64,000 bases of DNA, taken from NCBI RefSeq assembly GCF_000765145.1, contig NZ_JMGA01000017.1, positions 26,543 through 90,542 on the forward strand, read 5' to 3'. Position 1 is the first letter of the stretch. Every line of letters starts with the position of its first letter. Positions 27,333 to 36,282 of the stretch are shown one piece after another. The stretch comes from Desulfosporosinus sp. HMP52 (GTDB lineage: Bacteria; Bacillota; Desulfitobacteriia; Desulfitobacteriales; Desulfitobacteriaceae). The notes beneath the pieces were generated by a model, which was given only the letters and a program-made list of their open reading frames with translations, ran no database searches and was not told the DNA's origin. Position numbers and translations under genes: made by a program.

Positions 27333-28985
27333 TTAGTCTTGACTTGCAGCTGCGGCCTGCATTTTGGCCTTTTCTTCTTCTACTAATTGGCGACGAAGCA
27401 CCTTCCCAACAATAGTTCTTGGCAATTCACTTCTGAACTCCACTAAGCGTGGAACTTTATAGGCAGCCATCCTTGATCTACAGAAATCTACAAACTCCTC
27501 TGCTGTCGCTTCTACATCAGGTTTTAAGACTATATAAGCTTTGGGAGTCTCTCCACGATATTTATCTGGAACACCTGCTACCACTACTTCCTTGACCTTT
27601 GGATGTTCGTAAAGAACCTCTTCAATGTCACGCGGATAAACGTTATAGCCCCCGGCGATAATCATATCTTTTTTACGATCAATAATATAAAAATATCCAT
27701 CCTCATCTTTTTTCGCGATATCCCCTGTATGAAGCCAACCGTCCCGCAATGTTTCAGCAGTCGCCTCCGGTTTTCCCCAATATCCTTTCATAACTTGTGG
27801 CCCTCGGATGCATAATTCCCCTATTTCCCCTGCAGGGAGTTCTTTTTCCCCTGTCTCTAAATCTACAATTTTAGAATCCGTGTCTGGGAATGGTATACCT
27901 ATCGAACCGGCTCTGTTTGGTCGATCAAGAGGATTACTATGGGTTACAGGGGAAGCCTCAGAAAGTCCATATCCTTCAACTAAATTCCCCTCTCCATCCG
28001 TCAGTTTTGCAAACTTTTGAGCAACTTCCAAAGGCAGTGGAGCAGAACCGCTATTACACACTTTAATTGCCGCTAAGCTTTCTTTATATTCTGAGATACG
28101 AGGGTGACTATTAATAGCCATATAGACAGTTGGTGCACCTGGAAAAAGGGTGGGTCTATATTTATTAATTGTTTCCATAAAATGATTCAATTCAAAGCGG
28201 GGCAAAAGAATTTGAGTAGCAGCCGTGGCCACGGCGTAGTTTACACAGTTTGTCATTCCATAGACGTGAAACACAGGAAGAATTGTTAAAATACGTTCTT
28301 CTCCATACTTTAAATCAAGAGACCATGATATACTTTGAATTGTATTGCAGACTAGATTTTTATGAGTAAGCATAACCCCTTTGGATACTCCTGTTGTTCC
28401 ACCTGTGTACTGTAGAACAGCTATGTCTTCTTCATGATCAATCAATACTTGGGGAGGATTTGGTTCATACTTGGCAATTAACTCATCAAAGGATTGCAAA
28501 TCCGGGGTTGATTTAACTGGAGCAAGAAAGTTAAAGCCAATAACATTCTTCAAGGAGGTGTTTTGGATAATATTCTTTACTCTAGGATACAACGGTTCAA
28601 AGACAATGATAGACGTTGCGCCGGCGTCATTCATTTGATACGCTATCTCACGCTCCACATACATAGGATTCGTTTGTACCACGATGGCCCCCAATTTGAG
28701 TAAAGCGAAGAAAGCAGTTTCCCATTGGGGACAATTCGGTCCCATCAGCCCAACTCGCTCACCTTTTACAATGCCCATGTCCGCCAAAGCTGTTGCAAAT
28801 CGATTAACTTGATCGCCAAATTCTTTATAGGTAATCTCTCTTCCTTCAAAGATTATGGCTAGAGTATCAGGCATTTTCTCAACAGTTTCATCAAACATTT
28901 GCCCAAGAGTTTTTGCTGGATAGTCTAAGTTTGGGTTGACATAGGTAGGATAGCTTTGTAACCATGGCATCTCTTTAACTTGCAT
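27333..28985 (-). CDS. Long-chain fatty-acid-CoA ligase type AMP-forming synthetase
   Basis: Activates fatty acids to acyl-CoA with ATP; cytosolic or membrane-associated. The protein has 550 residues. Motifs: QYTGGTTGVSKGVMLTHKNL (phosphate loop), EGYGLSEASPVTH, the fatty-acyl signature GWLHTGDIAKKDEDGYFYIIDRKKDMIIAGGYNVYPRDIEEVL, and the terminal VGKVLRR Lys. This signature is much closer to FadD/LcfA than the ligase at 5508-7160. I chose the ATG at 28985, nine bases after AGGAGG; the longer frame starts with a TTG inside the ribosome site. It is a single gene with its own sigma-54 promoter and terminator. Confidence 0.93.
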   Translation of the reverse strand: MQVKEMPWLQSYPTYVNPNLDYPAKTLGQMFDETVEKMPDTLAIIFEGREITYKEFGDQVNRFATALADMGIVKGERVGLMGPNCPQWETAFFALLKLGAIVVQTNPMYVEREIAYQMNDAGATSIIVFEPLYPRVKNIIQNTSLKNVIGFNFLAPVKSTPDLQSFDELIAKYEPNPPQVLIDHEEDIAVLQYTGGTTGVSKGVMLTHKNLVCNTIQSISWSLDLKYGEERILTILPVFHVYGMTNCVNYAVATAATQILLPRFELNHFMETINKYRPTLFPGAPTVYMAINSHPRISEYKESLAAIKVCNSGSAPLPLEVAQKFAKLTDGEGNLVEGYGLSEASPVTHSNPLDRPNRAGSIGIPFPDTDSKIVDLETGEKELPAGEIGELCIRGPQVMKGYWGKPEATAETLRDGWLHTGDIAKKDEDGYFYIIDRKKDMIIAGGYNVYPRDIEEVLYEHPKVKEVVVAGVPDKYRGETPKAYIVLKPDVEATAEEFVDFCRSRMAAYKVPRLVEFRSELPRTIVGKVLRRQLVEEEKAKMQAAAASQD

Positions 28986-29095
28986 TCTGACGAACCTCCT
29001 CAATTTTCAATGATCCCTCTCGTAAACACGCACTATTTCAAACTTTTAGAATATCTCCTCTCTTCATAATATTCTGATAACTTATTCTATGGATA

Positions 29096-29112
29096 TAGCA
29101 ATATTTATGCCA
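29096..29112 (-). promoter_or_regulatory. Sigma-54 promoter of the fatty-acyl-CoA ligase
   Basis: On the minus strand TGGCATAAATATTGCTA has TGGCAT-N5-TTGCT. It lies about 111 bp before the start codon. Confidence 0.85.
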
Positions 29113-29176
29113 TCATATAAAGAGTTTTAAAAATGCCGATTTGTGCTACTCTTTACCATAATTATGTATTACATAT

Positions 29177-29191
29177 GTATGTATACTATAC
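29177..29191. promoter_or_regulatory. Candidate activator-binding site (GTATGTATACTATAC)
   Basis: Imperfect palindrome 65 bp upstream of the ligase sigma-54 promoter, the nearer of two sites in this region. Confidence 0.4.
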
Positions 29192-29219
29192 ACTTCATGT
29201 GATTAATTCGCTCCGATTT

Positions 29220-29234
29220 GTATGTAAAATATAC
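29220..29234. promoter_or_regulatory. Candidate activator-binding site (GTATGTAAAATATAC)
   Basis: Well-formed palindrome, flanked by TTT and AAA, 108 bp upstream of the ligase sigma-54 promoter. Confidence 0.6.
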
Positions 29235-29279
29235 AAAACCATGCATTGATTAGATAACATAATCAACGCATGGTTTTTA
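29235..29279 (-). terminator. Hairpin terminator after the CoA-transferase/alcohol dehydrogenase pair
   Basis: AAAACCATGCATTGATTA pairs with TAATCAACGCATGGTTTT (one mismatch, 7-nt loop), with T-rich runs on both sides. It lies about 150 bp after the alcohol dehydrogenase stop. In 29280-29432 I see nothing further that I can support. Confidence 0.65.
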
Positions 29280-29432
29280 GTTCCCTTTTTATTCTTTTAT
29301 TGACATAAACTACAGTTTTTACATGCTTATGCTAGTATGATTATTAGGAGTTCTTATAACGTTCTGGGCAAGTACATGAGCATTTTAAGGGCAGGCACGG
29401 AATTTCGAATTATCTGTATATTATATATACAA

Positions 29433-30515
29433 TTATATGTTGGGACGCTCATAGGGAGTAATCAACCATTTGACACAGCCATCTTCATGATCTCCAAATA
29501 TTTCATATCCCTTTTCCAGATCATTTAACGGGGCACGATGAGTTAGCATGAATTTGGTGTCAATTTTCCCTTCTTTAATCCACTCCAACATTTCCTCTAA
29601 ACCTTCGCTCTTCTGAATCCCCATTTTCAATTGAATATTTCTGAGAATCATATCTAATAAGGGCATAGGTACTAAGGGTTCACTAAATACTGCAATCGTA
29701 GATACTATTCCGCTCGGCCTTGTTGCCGCAACAGACATTGCCATGGTTTCTTCAAGTCCCGGAGTTTCAAGAACAACATCAACCCCTAACCCACCTGTTG
29801 CTTCCTGAATTTTCTTTACAACTTCATCCGTGTTTGGATTAAAGCCTAAATCAGCGATACCTTGGTTTAAGGCCATATCCACTCTGTTTTGCAGTATATC
29901 TACTGCTATTACCTGTTTTGCACCAAATACCTTTTTGGCTAATACACAGGCACTTAGTCCAACTGGCCCAACACCAATCACTGCAAGAGTTTGGCCCTCT
30001 TTAAAATCAGCATTTTTCAGTCCATACCACGCAGTTGCCAGCATATCGGGTAGTAGAATAACATCTTCCTCAGTCAAGCCCTCCGGGATCTTAATCAGAC
30101 CGTTCTTATGATGGGCATAAGGAATCTTGATATACTCAGCATGACAGCCTTCAAGTGGTCCACGACTGCCAAATACTCCGCCATTTTTGCACGCCACAAT
30201 AATCCCCAGCTTACATGCTAAACACTTTCCACAGGCTACGCCGGGATTAACAATGCACAAATCTCCAGGCTTAACATGGGTTATTTTCGATCCAACCTCA
30301 ACAACTTCCAAACAACACTCGTGCCCCATAGTCTTAGGATAGTGAACATTTTGAAGTTCGCCTTTGACTGTATGAATATCACTAGTGCAGATTGCTCCCA
30401 AAGTTACTCTGCCGATTACATCATGTGGATCAGAAATCACGGGCATTGGAACATCTTTGAGGCTATATTTATCGGGCCCTTCATATACTAGTGCTTTCAT
30501 AGTCTTTTGTTCCAT
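29433..30515 (-). CDS. Zinc-dependent alcohol dehydrogenase (MDR family)
   Basis: 360-residue medium-chain dehydrogenase oxidising an alcohol or hydroxy acid with NAD(P). Catalytic zinc ligands are in GAICTSD (Cys) and GHECCLEV (His, Glu); the structural zinc site is GKCLACKLGIIVAC. The nucleotide-binding loop is GVGPVGLSACVLAKK. GGAGG precedes the ATG by 10 bases. It is 27 bp after the CoA-transferase, so the pair is an operon. With AbfD-type enzymes around, 4-hydroxybutyrate or a related omega-alcohol is an attractive substrate. That is inference; 4-hydroxybutyrate dehydrogenases are usually of the iron-type family. Confidence 0.9.
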   Translation of the reverse strand: MEQKTMKALVYEGPDKYSLKDVPMPVISDPHDVIGRVTLGAICTSDIHTVKGELQNVHYPKTMGHECCLEVVEVGSKITHVKPGDLCIVNPGVACGKCLACKLGIIVACKNGGVFGSRGPLEGCHAEYIKIPYAHHKNGLIKIPEGLTEEDVILLPDMLATAWYGLKNADFKEGQTLAVIGVGPVGLSACVLAKKVFGAKQVIAVDILQNRVDMALNQGIADLGFNPNTDEVVKKIQEATGGLGVDVVLETPGLEETMAMSVAATRPSGIVSTIAVFSEPLVPMPLLDMILRNIQLKMGIQKSEGLEEMLEWIKEGKIDTKFMLTHRAPLNDLEKGYEIFGDHEDGCVKWLITPYERPNI

Positions 30516-30542
30516 CAGCCCAGTCCTCCTATGGCATATTAT

Positions 30543-31886
30543 TTATCCTCGTTTATTGCTATTACGCCATAATTTTAGTTTGTCTGCTTCTTTTATAAGA
30601 TCTTCACGGAAATCAGGGTGAGCTACACTGATCAATGCCTCTGCCCGCTGCCAGGTGAATAAGCCCTTCAGGTTAACTATCCCATGTTCAGTAACCACAT
30701 AATGGACAGCTGGACGAGTATCAGTAACAACAGCTCCATGTGCTAACAAAGGCTTAATGCGAGAATGAACTTGTCCTTGCTTATCTGTAAAGGTTGAAGC
30801 CATACAGATGAAACTACGTCCGCCTTTAGAATGGTAAGCAGTTTCAACAAAGTCTAATTGTCCACCAGATCCACTAATCATGCGAGGACCAACGGATTCT
30901 GAACAAACTTGACCAGTAAGATCAATCTCTAGGGAATTATTAATTGATACAACATTGTCATTTAAACTCGCAATCTTGCGGTCATTAGTATAATCTGCTG
31001 TATAACCTGCAACAGCAGGGTTATTATCAATAAAGTCATAGAGTTTTTGAGTTCCTAAGGCAAAGGTATAGACGATCCGTCCTGGATCAAGCTGCTTTTT
31101 CCTCCCGTTGAGTACACCAGCATCGACCATATCCACGAAAGCATCGCACAACATTTCCGTATGAGCACCGAGGTTTTTTAAATCAGATTTTGCTATTAAC
31201 TGACCTAAGGCACTAGGCATAGCTCCAATTCCCAGTTGCAAACAGTCTCCATCTTTGATTTCTTTGATAACATAATCTGCAATTTTCGCATCCACTTCGC
31301 ATGGATCTTCTGAAGCGACCTGAGGCATACCGCAGTGACCTGCTTCAACAATATAATCAACTTCAGAAATATGAATAAAATGCCCATATCCCCCATGTCC
31401 AATAGGCATATCTTCATTGACCTCAACAATAATGATTTTAGCAACATCCATTGAAGCTCTGTAATGGGAAATAGTCGGTCCGAGATTAAAGTTACCATGC
31501 TTATCCATAGGAGCTACTTGAAGCATCAAAATGTCTACGGTCAAATTCTCACGAATGTAGCGCAAAATTTCTGAATATTTGAGGGGCATATAAAAGACAC
31601 TCCCTGTTTGAGCCATATAACGGTCTGCAGCAGAGAAATGAGAACAGTTCCAGGTAAAGTGCTCACCATGTGGGTCAGCTTTAAACCAATCGTAGATCCT
31701 TGAAGATACTCCGCCGATAAGTTTAATGTCAAAAAGTTCAGGAGTACGTGCTGCCAGGGCCTTGTCCAAAACCGGTAAAACATTTGCAGCATACGAAGAA
31801 CCAATCCAATCACCACTTTTTACTACACTAACGGCTTTCTCAGGGGAAACAAGCTTACTTTGGTATTCCTTTAACCATTTAGACAT
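30543..31886 (-). CDS. Acetyl-CoA hydrolase/transferase family CoA-transferase, set 2
   Basis: Moves CoA from acetyl-CoA (or similar) to a carboxylate such as butyrate or 4-hydroxybutyrate. 447 residues from the ATG at 31886, which has GGAGGAGGAAGATAGC upstream; the frame open to 31949 adds residues without a ribosome site. Conserved blocks: GDWIGSSYAANVLPVLDKAL, MDKHGNFNLGPTISH, GIGAMPSALGQLI, HTEML (probably with the catalytic Glu, by analogy with Glu238 of the Clostridium enzyme), SGSGGQLDF and GRSFICMAS. No sigma-54 promoter was found just upstream. It lies directly after repeat block 2 and may be co-transcribed with set 2. Paralogue at 48589-49914. Confidence 0.9.
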   Translation of the reverse strand: MSKWLKEYQSKLVSPEKAVSVVKSGDWIGSSYAANVLPVLDKALAARTPELFDIKLIGGVSSRIYDWFKADPHGEHFTWNCSHFSAADRYMAQTGSVFYMPLKYSEILRYIRENLTVDILMLQVAPMDKHGNFNLGPTISHYRASMDVAKIIIVEVNEDMPIGHGGYGHFIHISEVDYIVEAGHCGMPQVASEDPCEVDAKIADYVIKEIKDGDCLQLGIGAMPSALGQLIAKSDLKNLGAHTEMLCDAFVDMVDAGVLNGRKKQLDPGRIVYTFALGTQKLYDFIDNNPAVAGYTADYTNDRKIASLNDNVVSINNSLEIDLTGQVCSESVGPRMISGSGGQLDFVETAYHSKGGRSFICMASTFTDKQGQVHSRIKPLLAHGAVVTDTRPAVHYVVTEHGIVNLKGLFTWQRAEALISVAHPDFREDLIKEADKLKLWRNSNKRG

Positions 31887-32009
31887 TGCTATCTTCCTCC
31901 TCCATCTTTTGAGCCTACTCCCGTGGTATACCCTACAATTAACTAACAACAGGCACCGACCCTCTGTCCCCGCCCCATCGACAAAAACTTAATGAGCCAG
32001 TCTATTTCT

Positions 32010-32725
32010 ATATTAACACCCCAACGTTCCAACCGTTCCCAGACCCCGTCGCCGGAAACTAAGGGACCAATTGCCAAGTGAACACTTTAGTGGAGTTCGC
32101 GATACAGCGAGTGCCGATGCTGAAGGCCAATTGCGCCCAGGTTCACTCCCTCGAGCGACCCAGAGGTTGGCGCAATTCCTTCTGCATCCAACGAGCCAGT
32201 GAACGTAACGTGTGTGAACGGGGCAATTTGACCCTTACTTTCACAAGACCCAATTTTGAACCCTTACTTTCACTCCCTCGTTCCCAGCCCAGTCGCCAGA
32301 AACTAAGGGGACAATTGCCAAGTGAACACTTTAGTGGAGTTCGCGATACAGCGAGTGCCGATGCTGAAGGCCAATTGCGCCCAGGTTCACTCCCTCGAGT
32401 GCCCCAGAGGTTGGCGCAATTCCTTCTGCATCTAACGAGCCAGCGAACGTAACGTGTGTGAACGGGGCAATTTGACCCTTACTTTTACTCCCTACGTTCC
32501 CAGCCCAGTCGCCAGAAACTAAGGGGACAATTGCCAAGTGAACACTTTAGTGAAGTTCACGCTAAAGCGAGTGCCGATGCTGAAGGCCAATTGCGCCCAG
32601 GTTCACTCCCTCGAGCGACCCAGTGGTTGGCGCAATTCCTTCTGCATCCAACGAGCCAGTGAACGTAACGTGTGTGAACGGGGCAATTTGACCCTTACTT
32701 TCACAAGACCCACTTTCACAAGACC
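32010..32725. repeat. Palindrome-rich tandem repeat block 2 (three imperfect units)
   Basis: The same repeat family as 7340-8085, in the same relative place: it begins at the stop codon of a fadA-like thiolase and ends before a CoA-activating enzyme. Units are about 244 and 216 bp apart. The cores with AATTGCGCC facing GGCGCAATT are at 32127-32179, 32371-32423 and 32587-32639. Differences from block 1 are small deletions between the cores and point changes within them. Open frames on both strands arise because the units are similar; none looks like a real protein. Confidence 0.9.
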
Positions 32726-33883
32726 CTAAAGTAACTCGTAAACTCCTGCGGCTCCCATACCTCCACCGATACACATGGTTACCATACCATATTTCAGCTT
32801 CCTTTTCCTCATTTCAGATAATAAGGTTGCTGTGAGTTTAGCACCGGTACAACCGAGGGGATGCCCAAAGGCAATTGCTCCACCATTAACATTCACTTTT
32901 GCCGGGTCAATCTCCAGCGTCTTTAAGATCGCCAGCGACTGTGAGGCAAAAGCTTCGTTTAATTCAAATAAGTCAATTTGATCTAGCGTTAAACCGACTT
33001 GCTTCAGAACTTTAGGTATTGCTTTAATCGGTCCAATTCCCATAAGCTCCGGCTCTACGCCAGCTACAGCGAATCCGCGCCAAATTGCGATAGGTTTAAT
33101 ACCTAAGGACAATGTTTTTCGTTCTGACATCATAAGAGTCATAGCAGCTCCATCACTAGTCTGGGACGAGTTTCCAGCCGTTACCGAACCGCCTGCCTTA
33201 AAGACCGGTCTCAATTTACTCAATGACTCAACAGTAGTCTCAGGACGGATTCCTTCATCTTTATTGAACCATTTTTCTCCAGGTCCTCCCCAGGTTGGCA
33301 GAGGAACCGATACGATCTCATCATTAAAGCGTCCACTAGTTTGAGCGACCCAAGCTTTTTTATGGCTTGACGCAGCAAATTCATCTTGCTGTTCCCTGGT
33401 TATCTCATATTTTGCGGCTACATTCTCAGCTGTTATACCCATTGAAATATAGGCTTCCGGTGTGTTTATAATCACATATGGATTGGGTGCTGGTTTTGCT
33501 CCACCCATCGGAACCATGGACATGCTTTCAATTCCGCCACCGATCATAACATCTGCTTCACCCAAACGAATTCGATCCGCCGCCATAGAAATAGCCTGCA
33601 GTCCCGATGAGCAGAAACGATTGACAGTTACACCGCAGACATCAATTGGTAGCCCTGCGCGCAAAGCCATGATTTTAGCTACGTTCATTCCTTGTTCCCC
33701 TTCAGGGAAGGAACAACCGATTACACAGTCTTCAATATCTTGAGCATCAAGAGCAGGCACATTTTTAAGGATGTCCTGAATAACATAAGCACCTAAATCA
33801 TCGGGTCTGACTTGTGCCAAGGAACCTTTGCCGGACTTTCCAATAGCCGTCCGTTTGGCCTGAATTATATAGGCTTGTTGCAT
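32726..33883 (-). CDS. fadA: Acetyl-CoA acyltransferase (3-ketoacyl-CoA thiolase), set 2
   Basis: 385-residue beta-oxidation thiolase. It has the nucleophile Cys in [32 protein letters not shown], and Cys in [10 protein letters not shown]. By eye it differs from the set-1 thiolase (8086) only at scattered positions, for example ASSHKKAWVAQ against [19 protein letters not shown]-type ribosome site overlaps the stop of the FadN-like gene just upstream. As in set 1, a repeat block starts at its stop codon. No terminator was recognised before the CoA-transferase. Confidence 0.95.
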   Translation of the reverse strand: MQQAYIIQAKRTAIGKSGKGSLAQVRPDDLGAYVIQDILKNVPALDAQDIEDCVIGCSFPEGEQGMNVAKIMALRAGLPIDVCGVTVNRFCSSGLQAISMAADRIRLGEADVMIGGGIESMSMVPMGGAKPAPNPYVIINTPEAYISMGITAENVAAKYEITREQQDEFAASSHKKAWVAQTSGRFNDEIVSVPLPTWGGPGEKWFNKDEGIRPETTVESLSKLRPVFKAGGSVTAGNSSQTSDGAAMTLMMSERKTLSLGIKPIAIWRGFAVAGVEPELMGIGPIKAIPKVLKQVGLTLDQIDLFELNEAFASQSLAILKTLEIDPAKVNVNGGAIAFGHPLGCTGAKLTATLLSEMRKRKLKYGMVTMCIGGGMGAAGVYELL

Positions 33884-33894
33884 TCTTGTCCCCC

Positions 33895-36282
33895 CTAATT
33901 CCGTAATGGTTTGCCTTTAGTAAGCATGTGACGAATACGATCCTGGGTCTTAGGTTCGCCAAGCAAGCTCATAAAGACTTCGCGTTCAAGATCTAAAAGA
34001 TATTGTTCTTCAACAAGTGTTCCTACAGGGAGATTTCCACCAGTTATGGCATACGCCAATTTATTTGATAGATATTGATCATAATCAGATATGAAGTTTC
34101 CTTGACGCATTCCATACATGGCCATTTCTAATGTAGCGCGAACCCCCGAACCAGCTGTTTTATACTTTGTTGGCAGGTATGGCCGGAAATTTCTAGCTAG
34201 GTCAATTACTCGGGCTTTTGCATCCAAAATGATATGCTCAGGATTCATGCTATAGCGATCGCTAGCTCGTAAGAAGCCGAGTTGTCGAGCTTTTTCAGCA
34301 CTCGTGGATACTGCTGCAGTAGCAATCATTTCGAAGCGCTTAGCAAACAAGAAGTCAGGAGCTACTTGAACCCCGGGAAGGATTCCTTCCATTGCTCGAA
34401 CCGCCATTTCCTTAGTTCCTCCGCCTGCAGGGATTAAGCCGACTCCAACTTCGACAAGACCCATGTACAGCTCTGAAGAGGCTTGAATGGCCGTGGTATG
34501 CAAACAAATTTCAGCACCACCACCTAGTGTCATACCAAAGGGAGCAGCTACCACCGGTTTTTTAGAATATTTTAAGGCCATAGTAGCATTCTGCAAGTCG
34601 CGAACTCCTTGATCGAGAACCGCCCAGTTTCCTTTTTCAGCCTCTTGTCCTAAAAGTACAAGGTTTGCACCAACGCAGAAGTTCTTTCCTTGGTTGCTGA
34701 TAACCATCCCCTGATAATTCTTTTCTACTTCTGCCAAGGATTCATTGATCATGTTGACAACGTCTTCGTTAATTGCGTTATTGGGTGAGTGGAATTCCAG
34801 GCAGGCAACCCCATCACCGAGGTCTACTAAGCTAGCTCCAGCATTACCAAGAATCTTCTTACCAGCTTTATGAGCTTGCTTCAAGGAGAAGGAGTATGGG
34901 CTAATGGTTTTTTTGTGATACTCTCCTGCATCAAAGAAAGCTTTTTCCCCTGTTTCAGTTTCTTGATAGAAACTATCCAATCCTTTTGCAAGCAACTCTT
35001 CCACAATAGCTGGTAAAGTGCCACCTTCTGAAACAATTCGATCAGCAGTGGCTTTGACACCTAGTGCATCCCATAATTCAAAAGGACCCATTTCCCAGTT
35101 ATAACCCCAACGCATTGCTTCATCAATACAAGTGATGTCTTCTGCGATCTCTTTAGCAAGTTTTGCAGCATAAATAAGCGAAGGTTTCAATATGTTCCAA
35201 GCAAACTCTGAGCCGGCGTCATTGCCACTAACTAAGGTGCGTAATTTATTGGGTAACCCTTTAGCAGCTTTTGCTTTATCCAGGGAATCAAATTGTACTT
35301 TCTTTTGCGGCACATAGGTCATAGTATGTGGATCAAGCACCTCAACTACTTTACCTTTTGGTCCTTTAGACTTTTTGTAGAAGCCTTGTTTGGTTTTATC
35401 ACCCAGCCAGCCATTAGCCAACATCTTGTGAATAAACTCAGGTAATACGAAGTCTTCTTTCTCATCAGGTACGCCTAGTGCAACGTTATTAGCTGTATGA
35501 ATAAATGTGTCCAAACCAACCATGTCAATTGTACGGAACAAAGCGCTCTTAGGACGTCCCATGACAGGTCCAGTTAAGGCGTCTACTTCGTCAACCGTTA
35601 GGCCCATACGCAACATTTCTTTAATCATTACCGGTGAACCAAAGGAACCAATACGATTAGCGATAAAATTTGGGGTGTCCTTACACATAACTACACCTTT
35701 GCCCAAAACTCTCTCGCCATACTCTACCATAAAGGAAAGCACTTCTGGGTCAGTATTAGGTCCTGGAATAATCTCTAAAAGCTTCATATAACGAGGTGGA
35801 TTGAAGAAGTGGGTTCCAAGGAAATATCTTGTAAAGTTTTCTGGTAATCCTTCAGTCATCGCCTTAAGAGAGATACCTGATGTATTGGATGTTACAATCG
35901 TTCCAGGACGAACGTGCTCAGCAACTCTTTTAAATAGGTCGATTTTTATGTCTAGTCGTTCTACAACAACCTCTATAACCCAATCCACTTCTTTTAAACG
36001 TCCTAAATCATCACTTAAATTACCAACCTCGATCCTGTCCGCAAACTCCGGGACTAAAAATGGGGCTGGATTCATCTTTTTCATTGCTGCATTATTTTGT
36101 TCGGCGATACTATTTCTAACTTTACGATCCTCTAGTGTCAAGCCTGCCGCTTCATCTTTAGCAGATAATTTGGAAGGAACAATATCCAACAATATGCTTG
36201 GAATACCAGCGTTAGCTAAGTGTGCTGCAATGGTACTTCCCATTACGCCTGATCCCAGTACCGCTACTTTATGAATCTGCAT
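33895..36282 (-). CDS. fadN: 3-hydroxyacyl-CoA dehydrogenase / enoyl-CoA hydratase fusion (FadN-like), set 2
   Basis: 795-residue bifunctional enzyme, collinear with the set-1 copy. The dehydrogenase domain (GSGVMGSTIAAHLANAG, GTHFFNPPRYMKLLEI) precedes the crotonase domain (FGMTLGGGAEICLH, GLIPAGGGTKE, where set 1 has PGGGG). I place the start at the ATG at 36282: AGGAGG is six bases upstream, and the start aligns with set 1 (MQIHKVAV). An ORF extension to 36315 has no site. The first 14 bases overlap the end of the TetR gene, so expression is coupled to the regulator. Confidence 0.94.
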   Translation of the reverse strand: MQIHKVAVLGSGVMGSTIAAHLANAGIPSILLDIVPSKLSAKDEAAGLTLEDRKVRNSIAEQNNAAMKKMNPAPFLVPEFADRIEVGNLSDDLGRLKEVDWVIEVVVERLDIKIDLFKRVAEHVRPGTIVTSNTSGISLKAMTEGLPENFTRYFLGTHFFNPPRYMKLLEIIPGPNTDPEVLSFMVEYGERVLGKGVVMCKDTPNFIANRIGSFGSPVMIKEMLRMGLTVDEVDALTGPVMGRPKSALFRTIDMVGLDTFIHTANNVALGVPDEKEDFVLPEFIHKMLANGWLGDKTKQGFYKKSKGPKGKVVEVLDPHTMTYVPQKKVQFDSLDKAKAAKGLPNKLRTLVSGNDAGSEFAWNILKPSLIYAAKLAKEIAEDITCIDEAMRWGYNWEMGPFELWDALGVKATADRIVSEGGTLPAIVEELLAKGLDSFYQETETGEKAFFDAGEYHKKTISPYSFSLKQAHKAGKKILGNAGASLVDLGDGVACLEFHSPNNAINEDVVNMINESLAEVEKNYQGMVISNQGKNFCVGANLVLLGQEAEKGNWAVLDQGVRDLQNATMALKYSKKPVVAAPFGMTLGGGAEICLHTTAIQASSELYMGLVEVGVGLIPAGGGTKEMAVRAMEGILPGVQVAPDFLFAKRFEMIATAAVSTSAEKARQLGFLRASDRYSMNPEHIILDAKARVIDLARNFRPYLPTKYKTAGSGVRATLEMAMYGMRQGNFISDYDQYLSNKLAYAITGGNLPVGTLVEEQYLLDLEREVFMSLLGEPKTQDRIRHMLTKGKPLRN

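Noticed and set aside
29337..29528. 63-codon plus-strand frame behind a TTGACA-like box and GGAG
   Set aside because: It runs into the antisense of the alcohol dehydrogenase, has no family match, and its -10 spacing is poor.
32331..32537. Minus-strand frame in repeat block 2
   Set aside because: Also derived from the repeat and lost in other units.
35801..36274. 157-codon plus-strand frame opposite the FadN-like gene
   Set aside because: Antisense shadow of a well-conserved coding region; similar shadows appear opposite the other FadN copy.
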